DNA from: an uncultured Coriobacteriaceae bacterium | GTDB lineage: Bacteria; Actinomycetota; Coriobacteriia; Coriobacteriales; Atopobiaceae | Reading direction: 5' to 3' | Length of the DNA: 64,000 bases | NCBI GenBank assembly: GCA_902788705.1 | Contig: CADALE010000003.1 | Coordinates: forward strand, 1 to 64,000 | Shown: in pieces, positions 38,975 through 46,859 of the stretch | Layout: each line of letters starts with the position of its first letter | How positions within the stretch are numbered: position 1 is the stretch's first letter | Notes under the pieces: model-generated | Told to the model about the DNA's origin: nothing | Databases searched by the model: none | The model's input: only the letters and a program-made list of their open reading frames with translations | Position numbers and translations under genes: made by a program

Positions 38975-40026
38975 CGCGGCTGTCGGTCATCGTGCCCGTG
39001 TACAACGTCGAGGACTACCTCGACGAGTGCCTCTCCTCGCTTGCCGCGCAGGAGCCCTGCGACTTCGAGGCCGTGTGCGTTGACGACGGCTCGACCGACT
39101 CGTCGCCGGAGATCCTCTCGAAGTGGGCCGCGCAGGAGCCCTGGATACGACTGGTAACGAAGCCAAACGGCGGCCTTTCCAGCGCCCGCAACGCGGGCAT
39201 GGCTGCCGCCCAGGGCGACTATGTGTGCTTCCTTGACTCCGACGACCTCCTGGCGCCACAGGCGTGCCGGCGCATCGTCGAGGCGCTCGACGAGAGCCAG
39301 GCCGATGTGCTGGTGTACGGCGGCACCACCGTGCCTCCCGAGGTCACCACGCCGTGGCTCGAGCAGACGCTGAGCCCTCGAGACCTTACCTTCGAGGCCC
39401 CTGGCGACGAGCTTCTCTTCGGAAAGGACACCCGGCCGTTCGCCTGGCGCGTGGCGCTTTCGCGCAGCTTCGCGAGGGACGCGGGCATACGGTTCGACGA
39501 GTCGATGCCCTACGGCGAGGACCAGCCCTTCCTGTTTGACGTGTACCTGCGCTCGCATCGCACCAGGCTCGTGCCCGACCGCCTGTACGGCTACCGCGTC
39601 ATGCGGTCCGGCTCGCTCATGAACGACGCCCGGCGCGACCTCCACGAGATGCTGCTCGAGCACGTGCGCATTGCCGAGGCCTGTGCCTGCGTGTTCGAGC
39701 GCGCCGAGGCGCTTGGCCCCCATGCGCGTCGCCTGATCGAGTGGATGCTCGAGCTGGTGGCTAACGACGCCCTGTTGCTGCCCACCAAGGAGAGCACCGA
39801 CGTGATGGGCCAGCTTGGGCAGGTCATCGCGCGGCGTTGGGACGACAGGGAGGTGCGGCGGCTTGGCCTGCATCCCAGCGAGCTGGCGGTGGTGGAGGCG
39901 GCCACGTCGGGCATGCACATGAGCGCCATGCGCCGAACCGTGCTCTTCTCGTCGCTGCATCGCCACCTGTATGGCAGAAAGTCCACCCTGCTCACGCTGC
40001 TTGGGGCCAACCGGGGCCTGCGCTAG
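38971..40026 (+). CDS. GT2 family glycosyltransferase (5 of 5)
   Basis: 351 aa with LSVIVPVYNVEDYLDECL, CVDDGSTDSS, NGGLSSARNAGMA and FLDSDD. YGEDQPFL is the probable catalytic base region. The subtype is that of the transferases at 35538 and 36695. It starts in an ATGA overlap with the preceding gene and ends the island, just before the pyr leader. The basic C-terminal tail may associate with membrane. Confidence 0.87.
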   Translation: MTRLSVIVPVYNVEDYLDECLSSLAAQEPCDFEAVCVDDGSTDSSPEILSKWAAQEPWIRLVTKPNGGLSSARNAGMAAAQGDYVCFLDSDDLLAPQACRRIVEALDESQADVLVYGGTTVPPEVTTPWLEQTLSPRDLTFEAPGDELLFGKDTRPFAWRVALSRSFARDAGIRFDESMPYGEDQPFLFDVYLRSHRTRLVPDRLYGYRVMRSGSLMNDARRDLHEMLLEHVRIAEACACVFERAEALGPHARRLIEWMLELVANDALLLPTKESTDVMGQLGQVIARRWDDREVRRLGLHPSELAVVEAATSGMHMSAMRRTVLFSSLHRHLYGRKSTLLTLLGANRGLR

Positions 40027-40081
40027 GCTGCCGGCCGTGATGCCGCAGCATGTGAGGGTGATGAATAACCATTTATATGCC

Positions 40082-40111
40082 TTGCGCCTGCCGCGGTGCG
40101 TGGGCTAAAGT
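40082..40111 (+). promoter_or_regulatory. Promoter of the pyr operon
   Basis: TTGCGC (40082-40087), 18-bp spacer, TAAAGT (40106-40111), directly upstream of the PyrR-binding leader. Confidence 0.5.
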
Positions 40112-40118
40112 GGTTCTC

Positions 40119-40228
40119 GACCTTTAAGCGCGGTACGAGATGCCCGCAAGGCCACAGCACATACGCAGCATAACAGGGCCTTCTTCGGGGACGTCTCGTG
40201 CCGAGCATGTCGGCAGGGACGTTTTTTT
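40119..40228 (+). promoter_or_regulatory. PyrR-dependent attenuator (binding loop plus terminator)
   Basis: Bases 40120-40153 match the PyrR-binding RNA consensus: CCTTTAA, then GGTACGAGATGCC as the loop region, then GCAAGG. Downstream, a terminator hairpin (about 40192-40222, core TGCCGA...TCGGCA) ends in seven Ts. AAGGCC (40148-40153) can alternatively pair with GGGCCTT near 40180. This is the standard layout in which UMP-bound PyrR favours termination. Confidence 0.8.
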
Positions 40229-40243
40229 GTTGGAAGGAGACCC

Positions 40244-40807
40244 ATGGAACAGGCCACCTTGAAGGCCCAGATCATGGATGCGGCGGCCATGGAACGGGCC
40301 ATGACCCGCATCGCCCACGAGATCATCGAGCGCAACGAAGGCGCGCAGGGCGTCGTGCTGGTGGGCGTGCTACGTCGCGGCGTTCCCATCGCCGAGCGCC
40401 TTGCCGCCAAGATCACCGAGATCGAGGGCGTGCGGCCGCCCATCGGCAAGCTTGACATCAGCTTCTACCGCGACGACTACGCGCGCCAGATCATGCCGGT
40501 GCTGCATGCCACCGACATCATGTTCCCCATCGACGGTGCCGACGTGGTGCTGGTTGACGACGTGCTGTACACGGGCCGTACGGTGCGCGCCGCGCTGGAC
40601 GCCCTCATGGACCTCGGCCGGCCCAAGACGGTGCAGCTGGCCGTGATGGTGGACCGCGGCCACCGTGAGCTGCCCATCCGCGCCGACTACGTAGGCAAGA
40701 ACGTGCCCTCCTCGCACACCGAGGACGTGCGCGTGAGCGTCACTCCGCTCGACGAGCGCGATGCCGTCGAGATCTGGGAGTCCAAGCAGGAAGGGAGCGC
40801 ACAGTAA
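40244..40807 (+). CDS. pyrR: PyrR, pyr operon regulator / uracil phosphoribosyltransferase
   Basis: RNA-binding attenuator protein with weak UPRTase activity, 187 aa. The PRPP loop [17 protein letters not shown] is complete, as is [10 protein letters not shown] near the dimer/RNA-binding side. ATG 40244 follows AAGGAG. First gene of pyrR-B-C-K-D-F, directly after its own binding site; UMP-dependent feedback on this operon is expected. Confidence 0.95.
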   Translation: MEQATLKAQIMDAAAMERAMTRIAHEIIERNEGAQGVVLVGVLRRGVPIAERLAAKITEIEGVRPPIGKLDISFYRDDYARQIMPVLHATDIMFPIDGADVVLVDDVLYTGRTVRAALDALMDLGRPKTVQLAVMVDRGHRELPIRADYVGKNVPSSHTEDVRVSVTPLDERDAVEIWESKQEGSAQ

Positions 40808-41730
40808 TGCTGTCCGTACGTCACCTCATCGACACCAACAGCCTCACGGCCGACGACATCACGCAGATCCTCGACACGGCCAAGTCGTTCGACCCCATCG
40901 TCAACCGCAAGGGCATCAAGAAGGTGCCCGCCCTGCGTGGTCGCACCATCGTCAACCTGTTCCTCGAGCCCTCGACGCGCACCCTCAAGAGCTTTGAGCT
41001 GGCCGAGAAGCGCCTCTCCGCCGACTCCATCTCCATGGGCGGCGCCACCTCGTCGGTGGTGAAGGGCGAGAGCCTGGCCGACACCATCCAGACCATCGAC
41101 GCCATGCAGGTGGACATGTTCGTGGTGCGCGCGCGGCTGGCCGGCACCCCGCAGAAGATCACCGAGAACACCGACGCCATCGTCATCAACGGCGGCGACG
41201 GCAAGCACCAGCACCCCACGCAGGCGATGCTTGACCTCTACACCATCCGCGAGCACTTCGGCCACCTCGACGGCCTCAAGGTGGCCATCGTGGGCGACCT
41301 CGCACACAGCCGCGTGTGCGGCTCGCTGGCTCCCGCGCTCAAGACCATGGGCGCCGACGTCACGCTTGTGGCACCTCCCACCTTCCAGGTGGGCGACCCC
41401 TCCTGGTACGGCTGCGAGCAGACCAACCACCTGGACGACGTCATCGAGGACATGGACGTGGTGTACATGCTGCGCGTGCAGCTCGAGCGCATGGAGGGGG
41501 CGGCCATCCCCAGCCGTCGCGAGTACAACCGCCTGTACGGCCTGTCGCTTGAGCGCGAGGCCCGCATGAAGCCCAACGCCATCATCTGCCATCCCGGCCC
41601 CATGAACCGTGGCATGGAGATTGACGCCGAGGTGGCGGACTGCCCGCGTTCGAGGATTCTCAACCAGGTCAATGCGGGCGTGCTCACCCGCATGGCCGAG
41701 ATGTACCTGCTGCTGGGAGGAGAAGAGTAA
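40807..41730 (+). CDS. pyrB: Aspartate carbamoyltransferase catalytic subunit
   Basis: Condenses carbamoyl phosphate with aspartate, second step of pyrimidine synthesis; 307 aa. The carbamoyl phosphate loop is FLEPSTRTLKSFE: the usual STRTR has Leu60 in place of the second Arg. The other active-site segments are normal (HQHPTQA, DLAHSRV, MLRVQLER, HPGPMNRG). No pyrI is adjacent, so it probably works as an unregulated trimer. It overlaps pyrR by 1 nt (TAATG) and pyrC likewise. Confidence 0.95.
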   Translation: MLSVRHLIDTNSLTADDITQILDTAKSFDPIVNRKGIKKVPALRGRTIVNLFLEPSTRTLKSFELAEKRLSADSISMGGATSSVVKGESLADTIQTIDAMQVDMFVVRARLAGTPQKITENTDAIVINGGDGKHQHPTQAMLDLYTIREHFGHLDGLKVAIVGDLAHSRVCGSLAPALKTMGADVTLVAPPTFQVGDPSWYGCEQTNHLDDVIEDMDVVYMLRVQLERMEGAAIPSRREYNRLYGLSLEREARMKPNAIICHPGPMNRGMEIDAEVADCPRSRILNQVNAGVLTRMAEMYLLLGGEE

Positions 41731-43025
41731 TGGCATATCTGATCAAGGGCGCCCACGTGGTCGATCCGCAGGTGGGCCTGGACGACGTGCGCGACGTGCT
41801 GGTAGACGGCAAGCAGATCGTGGAGGTGGCCGAGGCCATCGAGGCCGGCGAGGGCGTCGAGGTTATCGACGGTGCGGGCAAGTACCTGGTGCCGGGCCTC
41901 GTGGACATGCACGTGCACTTCCGCGACCCGGGCTTCGAGTACAAAGAGACCATCTACACCGGCTCGCGCGCTGCGGCCCACGGCGGCTTCACTGACGTTG
42001 CCACCATGCCCAACACCGACCCCGTCACCGACAACGGCGCCGAGATCCGCTACCAGATAGACACCGCGCGCAAGGCCGGCCTCGTGCACATCCGCCCGAT
42101 GGGCGCCCTCACGCGCGAGGAGAAGGGCGAGAGCCTTGCCGAGATTGGCGACATGGTGATGGAGGGCGCCAGCGCCTTCTCCGACGACGGACATGGCGTG
42201 CAGAGTGCCGGCATGATGAAGACCTGCATGGCCTACGTGAGTCAGTTCGACCGCGTGGTGTGCGCGCACTGCGAGGTTGAGAGCCTCACCAAGAACGGCG
42301 TCGTAAACTCGGGTCGCGCCGCCACGCGCCTGGGCATGTTTGGCTGGCCTCCCTTTGGCGAGGAGCTCGAGATTTACCGCGACATCGAGCTGTGCCGCTC
42401 CACCGGCTGTGCCCTGCACATCTGCCACATCTCCACGGCCAAGGGCCTGGAGCTGGTGAAGGCCGCCAAGGCCGAGGGGCTGCCCGTCACCTGCGAGGTG
42501 ACGCCGCACCACCTGTTCTTGTGCGAGGACGACATCACCGACGCCTACGACACCAACCTCAAGATGAACCCGCCGCTGCGCAAGGCCTCCGATGCCAAGG
42601 CGCTGCGTGACGGCATCGTGGACGGCTCCATCGACTGCGTCGTGACCGACCACGCGCCACATGCCAAGCACGAGAAGGACTGCGAGTGGGAGATCGCCTT
42701 CTTTGGCACCATCGGCCTCGAGACGTCGCTGCCCCTGATGCTCACCAACATGGTCAGCGCCGGCAGGATGAGCTGGAGCCGCCTCGTTGAGGTGATGGCC
42801 ATCAACCCGCGCCGCTTGCTGCGCGTGACGCCCGTCAAGATCGAGGCGGGCTCGCAGGCCGACCTCACCCTTATCGACCCCACACACGAGTTCGTGGTGA
42901 CCGAGGACTACTTCCAGAGCAAGTCCAAGAACTCCGCCTTCTTGGGAGCGCACCTCACCGGCTGCGCCACCGACGTGCTGAAGGCTGGCAAGCGCACGCT
43001 GGCAGACGGCGTGGTCGTGGCATGA
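41730..43025 (+). CDS. pyrC: Dihydroorotase (class I)
   Basis: Cyclises N-carbamoyl-aspartate to dihydroorotate, 431 aa zinc amidohydrolase. Metal motif DMHVHFRDPGFE near residue 60; further metal ligands in HCEVES, HICHIST and TDHAPH. The NMPNTDP-type loop is present (MPNTDPVTDN). It overlaps pyrB by 1 nt; pyrK starts in an ATGA overlap at its end. The class I type often associates with the aspartate carbamoyltransferase. Confidence 0.95.
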   Translation: MAYLIKGAHVVDPQVGLDDVRDVLVDGKQIVEVAEAIEAGEGVEVIDGAGKYLVPGLVDMHVHFRDPGFEYKETIYTGSRAAAHGGFTDVATMPNTDPVTDNGAEIRYQIDTARKAGLVHIRPMGALTREEKGESLAEIGDMVMEGASAFSDDGHGVQSAGMMKTCMAYVSQFDRVVCAHCEVESLTKNGVVNSGRAATRLGMFGWPPFGEELEIYRDIELCRSTGCALHICHISTAKGLELVKAAKAEGLPVTCEVTPHHLFLCEDDITDAYDTNLKMNPPLRKASDAKALRDGIVDGSIDCVVTDHAPHAKHEKDCEWEIAFFGTIGLETSLPLMLTNMVSAGRMSWSRLVEVMAINPRRLLRVTPVKIEAGSQADLTLIDPTHEFVVTEDYFQSKSKNSAFLGAHLTGCATDVLKAGKRTLADGVVVA

Positions 43026-43846
43026 GCGCCGAGAGGCACGACATGGCTGGGGCAGCCGTGGGGTCGCACGACTTCGTGGTGATCTCCAACGAGCAAGTTG
43101 CCCGCGACACGTACCGGCTCGAGCTTTCGAGCCACGTGTCGTGGGGGCTCATGCCCGGCCAGTTCATGAACTTCGAGGTACCGGGCGACGGGTCGCACAT
43201 CCTGCGCATACCGCTGTCGTTCGCATCCTGCGACCTGCGCAGCTCGCACGTCGTGATCTACTACGTGACGGTAGGGGAGGGCACGAGGCGCCTCTCCGCC
43301 ATGCGGCACGGCGACACTTCGACCGTGGTTGGCCCCTGTGGCAAGGGCTGGCGCCTTCCCGAGAAGGAGGCTGGTCGCTGCCTGCTGGTGTCGGGCGGCA
43401 TCGGGTCGGCGCCCATTGCCGCCGCCGCGGGCATGCTTGCCCAGGCCGGCATCAGCTACGACGTGATCGCCGGGTTCCAGACGGCTGCCCGCATCCCGCA
43501 GCGCCTGCTTGACGAGATGGAGCCGCTGCTTGCAGACGACGGGCGCATCCTCATCTCCACCGACGACGGCACGCAGGGGTTCGCGGGGTTTACCACGCAG
43601 CTCATGGAGCAGCTCCTTGGGGAGCAGTCCTACGACTGCGTGCTTACCTGCGGCCCCGAGGTCATGATGCGCGGCGTCGCCGCCCTTTGCGCGCGCGAGG
43701 GCATCGCGTGCCAGGTCTCCATGGAGCGCATGATGGGCTGCGGCTTCGGCGCGTGCAGCTGCTGCAACGTGCCGCTCGTAGCGGGTGGCTACGCCCTCTG
43801 CTGCCAGGACGGGCCCGTATTCGACGCGACGGAGGTGGCGTGGTGA
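43022..43846 (+). CDS. pyrK: Dihydroorotate dehydrogenase electron transfer subunit
   Basis: FAD and [2Fe-2S] subunit that passes electrons from PyrD to NAD+, 274 aa. The N-terminal flavin domain has LRIPLSFAS (FAD) and LVSGGIGSAPI (NAD). The C-terminal cluster loop is MGCGFGACSCCN...CCQDGPVF, giving the four Cys needed with two extra Cys nearby. Overlaps pyrC (ATGA); pyrD starts in a GTGA overlap. Its presence shows that PyrD is the class 1B heterotetramer. Confidence 0.93.
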   Translation: MSAERHDMAGAAVGSHDFVVISNEQVARDTYRLELSSHVSWGLMPGQFMNFEVPGDGSHILRIPLSFASCDLRSSHVVIYYVTVGEGTRRLSAMRHGDTSTVVGPCGKGWRLPEKEAGRCLLVSGGIGSAPIAAAAGMLAQAGISYDVIAGFQTAARIPQRLLDEMEPLLADDGRILISTDDGTQGFAGFTTQLMEQLLGEQSYDCVLTCGPEVMMRGVAALCAREGIACQVSMERMMGCGFGACSCCNVPLVAGGYALCCQDGPVFDATEVAW

Positions 43847-44772
43847 GCGGCGTGAGCATGGCCGTCAACCTTGGCGGCATCAAGATGAGAAACCCCCTCA
43901 ACACCGCCTCGGGCACCTTTGGCAATGGCGTGCAGTTCGAGGGCTTCTACGACGTGGGGGCTACCCTCGGCGCCATCACCTGCAAGGGCGTGGCGGCCGA
44001 GCCCTGGGTCGGCAACCCGGCCCCGCGCCTCGCCGAGCTGGGCAACTCCGCCATCATGAACTCCGTGGGCCTCATGAACCCCGGGGTTCGCGGGTTCGTG
44101 GAGCGCTATGGCACCTACCTCGCGGGGCTGCGCGAGAGGGGCTGCCAGGTGATCTGCCAGATTGCCGGGCACTCGCTTGACGAGTACCGTGCCGCAACCG
44201 AGCTCTTCGAGGAGCTCGCGCCTTTCGCCTCGGGCTTCGAGGTCAACATCTCGTGCCCCAACATCGCCGCTGGCGGTGCCGCGATGGGTGCGACGCCTGC
44301 GGCCGCCGCCGAGGTCATGGGCGCCGTGAGGCCGCTCACCAGCCGACCGGTGATCGTGAAGATGGCGCCTCACGACGTGGCCGAGATCGGCCGTGCGCTG
44401 GAGGCTGCCGGTGCCGACGCGCTATCGCTCATCAACACCATCCCCGGCATGACCATCGACGTGCGCACGCGCAGGAGCCGCCTGGCACGGCCTACGGCCG
44501 GCGTCTCGGGCCCTGCCATCCATGCCATCGCCGTGCGCATGGTGTGGGAATGCGCGCAGGCGGTACGCATCCCCATCTGCGGTATCGGCGGCGTGGCCAG
44601 CGGAGTGGACGCCGCGGAGATGATTCTTGCCGGCGCCACCGCCGTGTCGGTGGGCACGGCCAACCTCTACGACCCCACCTGCGTCCCACGGATTCTCGCA
44701 GAGCTCGAGCAGTGGGCACAGGAGCAGGGCGTGTCGGACATCAACGAACTGATTGGAGCCTTCGAATGCTAA
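43843..44772 (+). CDS. pyrD: Dihydroorotate dehydrogenase, class 1B catalytic subunit
   Basis: Oxidises dihydroorotate to orotate with FMN, 309 aa TIM barrel. NTASGTFG at the N-terminus, NSVGLMNPG and the base-containing loop VNISCPNI (Cys, as in class 1). The C-terminal GIGGVASGVDAAEMILAG binds FMN phosphate. GTG 43843 has GGAGG at 7 nt and overlaps the pyrK stop; ATG 43858 is an alternative. It overlaps pyrF by 7 nt. Confidence 0.94.
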   Translation: MSGVSMAVNLGGIKMRNPLNTASGTFGNGVQFEGFYDVGATLGAITCKGVAAEPWVGNPAPRLAELGNSAIMNSVGLMNPGVRGFVERYGTYLAGLRERGCQVICQIAGHSLDEYRAATELFEELAPFASGFEVNISCPNIAAGGAAMGATPAAAAEVMGAVRPLTSRPVIVKMAPHDVAEIGRALEAAGADALSLINTIPGMTIDVRTRRSRLARPTAGVSGPAIHAIAVRMVWECAQAVRIPICGIGGVASGVDAAEMILAGATAVSVGTANLYDPTCVPRILAELEQWAQEQGVSDINELIGAFEC

Positions 44773-45491
44773 CCGAAGCACAGGCGCGCGACGCCATCAT
44801 CATCGCCCTCGACTGCGACCGCGAGACGGCGCTCTCGTTGGCAGACCAGCTGTCCGGCAAGGCCGTGTGGGTGAAGGTGGGCATGACGCTCTTCTATCGC
44901 TACGGGCCTGCCATCGTTGACGAAATGCGGGCCCGTGGCCTGCGCGTATTCCTTGACCTCAAGCTGCACGACATCCCCTTCCAGATTCGCGGCGCGGCGC
45001 TCTCGGCGTCGCTCACGGGTGCCGACATCCTGTCCATCCATGGCCTGGGCGGCGCAGCCATGATCTCCGAGGGACGGGCAGGCGTCGAGGAGGCGGCCGA
45101 GCTTCGTGGGGGAGAGCGCACCCGACTGGTGGCCATCTCGGTGCTCACCAGCATGGACAGCGAGGCCCTGGCGTCCATCGGCGTGGAGTCCACCATCGCC
45201 GAGGAGGTGTCGCGCCTCGCCATCCTGTCGGTGGGGGCCGGCGCCGACGGCATCGTGTGCTCGCCCCAGGAGGCGGCGCAGATGCGCGCCATGCTGGGCC
45301 CCGACGCACTCATCGTGTGCCCGGGCGTGCGGCCTGCCGGCGCCGCCGTGGGCGACCAGAAGCGCGTGTCCACCCCCGCCTCGGCCATCGCGGCAGGTGC
45401 CTCGAAGCTGGTCATCGGCCGTCCGATCACCGGCGCGGACGACCCCGCGGCCGCCTTCGACGCCATCGTCGACGAGCTGGTGCGGGGGTAG
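44766..45491 (+). CDS. pyrF: Orotidine 5'-phosphate decarboxylase
   Basis: Decarboxylates OMP to UMP, 241 aa TIM barrel. The catalytic tetrad is in FLDLKLHDIP (D-x-K-x-x-D) and the phosphate loop in ISVLTSMD and VIGRPIT. It starts inside the end of pyrD. It closes the visible pyr operon; pyrE and carbamoyl phosphate synthase genes are not in the window, so orotate must be handled by genes elsewhere. Confidence 0.95.
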   Translation: MLTEAQARDAIIIALDCDRETALSLADQLSGKAVWVKVGMTLFYRYGPAIVDEMRARGLRVFLDLKLHDIPFQIRGAALSASLTGADILSIHGLGGAAMISEGRAGVEEAAELRGGERTRLVAISVLTSMDSEALASIGVESTIAEEVSRLAILSVGAGADGIVCSPQEAAQMRAMLGPDALIVCPGVRPAGAAVGDQKRVSTPASAIAAGASKLVIGRPITGADDPAAAFDAIVDELVRG

Positions 45492-45614
45492 CAGGTGCCC
45501 TACCTGCGGTCGAGTGCGCAGTTTGTGTGCACGAAGTGGCAGCTAAGTGCAAGATAGGCGATAGATGCTTGCAAAAATGCTGCTCAATGGGCAAACTATC
45601 TCTTTGCACGTACT

Positions 45615-45643
45615 TTAGACTGACTACAGACGGTACGTATGAT
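45615..45643 (+). promoter_or_regulatory. Promoter of mihF-gmk-rpoZ
   Basis: TTAGAC (45615-45620), 17-bp spacer, TATGAT (45638-45643), giving a leader of about 25 nt before ATG 45675. The 183-nt gap after pyrF is AT-rich by local standards and holds no other gene. Confidence 0.55.
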
Positions 45644-45674
45644 TTGCGTTGTAACACGATGTTTGGAGGATGTT

Positions 45675-45983
45675 ATGCCACTGCCTCAGCTTACCGACGA
45701 GCAGCGTAAGGCCGCCCTTGAGAAGGCCGCTGCGGCCCGCCACGAGCGTGCTGAGCTCCGCGAGAAGATCAAGAAGGGCGAGGTCACCCTTGAGGAGGTC
45801 CTCGATTCCGACGACCCCATCGCCGCCCGCCTGAAGGTCTCCGCCCTCATCGAGTCCCTGCCTGGCTATGGCAAGGCCAAGGCTGCCAAGATCATGGACG
45901 AGCTGGGCATCTCCGCTTCTCGCCGCGTCAAGGGCCTCGGCGCTCGTCAGCGCGAGCAGCTCCTCGAGGCCCTCTCCAAGTAG
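45675..45983 (+). CDS. mihF: Actinobacterial integration host factor (mIHF)
   Basis: Nucleoid protein of the actinobacterial mIHF type (unrelated to E. coli IHF), 102 aa. An N-terminal charged helix is followed by the H2TH/HhH-like DNA-binding part SLPGYGKAKAAKIMDELGIS and a C-terminal LGARQREQLLEAL. ATG 45675 follows GGAGG; an upstream frame extension has no support. The gene overlaps gmk by 1 nt, the usual actinobacterial arrangement and a good lineage marker. Confidence 0.93.
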   Translation: MPLPQLTDEQRKAALEKAAAARHERAELREKIKKGEVTLEEVLDSDDPIAARLKVSALIESLPGYGKAKAAKIMDELGISASRRVKGLGARQREQLLEALSK

Positions 45984-46561
45984 TGGCCACGAAGGCTCGG
46001 CTCTTCGTCATTTCCGGACCGGCAGGTGCAGGGAAGGGAACCTTGGTCGCGCGCATACGCGACAGGCGCCCCAACTTGGACCTGTCGGTCTCTGCTACGA
46101 CGAGGAAGCCACGCGAGGGCGAGGTTGACGGCGTCGCCTATTACTTCCTGAGCGAGGAAGAGTTCACCCGCCGCGTCGAGGCCGGGGAGTTCCTCGAGTG
46201 GGACGGCCACTTCGACAAGCGCTACGGGACGCTGCGCTCGGAGGTTGACTCGCGTCTCGAGGCTGGGCATTCAGTCATCCTCGAGATTGACGTCAATGGT
46301 GCGCTCAACGTCAAGCGCATGAATCCCGATGCGGTGCTCGTGTTCATTGCCCCGCCCTCGCTCGAGGTGCTCGAGGAGCGCCTGCGCGGCCGCGGCACCG
46401 AGACCGAGGAGCAGATAGCCCTTCGGCTGGCCCGCGTCGAGATGGAGATGGCCGCTGCGGAGCAGTACGACGAGGTCGTGGTAAACGACGACCTCGAGAC
46501 GGCCGTCAACCAGCTTGACGCCCTCATGGATAGATACGAGACGGACGAAAGGAACCTATAG
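45983..46561 (+). CDS. gmk: Guanylate kinase
   Basis: Phosphorylates GMP/dGMP, 192 aa. P-loop ISGPAGAGKGTL, GMP-binding TTRKPREGEVDGVAYYF, and the lid region. It starts at GTG 45983 within the mihF stop (TAGTG). Followed at 1 nt by rpoZ, a very common pairing. Confidence 0.95.
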   Translation: MATKARLFVISGPAGAGKGTLVARIRDRRPNLDLSVSATTRKPREGEVDGVAYYFLSEEEFTRRVEAGEFLEWDGHFDKRYGTLRSEVDSRLEAGHSVILEIDVNGALNVKRMNPDAVLVFIAPPSLEVLEERLRGRGTETEEQIALRLARVEMEMAAAEQYDEVVVNDDLETAVNQLDALMDRYETDERNL

Positions 46562-46562
46562 C

Positions 46563-46856
46563 ATGTCCGTGATCAGGCCCGAGATCGACACCCTCCTCGA
46601 GAGGACCGAGAACAACCCGTTCCTGCTGTGCAGCATCGCCTCCAAGCGCGCCTGCGACATCAACAACATGGTGCGTGGCCAGCACCTGCGCGTGACCGCC
46701 ATCCAGGACTTCGACGACATCACCACCGTCGTGTCCGGCCAGGACCCGGTCTCCATCGCCATGGAGGAGATCTGCGACGGCACCCTCAGCTTCGTGCGCG
46801 ACGACTTCGACGAGGAGATCCGTGGCTCCAACGCCGAGGTCCTGCAGAACCTCTAG
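46563..46856 (+). CDS. rpoZ: RNA polymerase omega subunit
   Basis: Small RNAP assembly subunit, 97 aa. The conserved core is NPFLLCSIASKRACDINNMV, here with Cys-rich variations of the usual ASKRARQIN. ATG 46563 follows GAAAGGAA. Cotranscribed with mihF and gmk; thiI begins 3 nt after. Confidence 0.9.
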   Translation: MSVIRPEIDTLLERTENNPFLLCSIASKRACDINNMVRGQHLRVTAIQDFDDITTVVSGQDPVSIAMEEICDGTLSFVRDDFDEEIRGSNAEVLQNL

Positions 46857-46859
46857 GCC

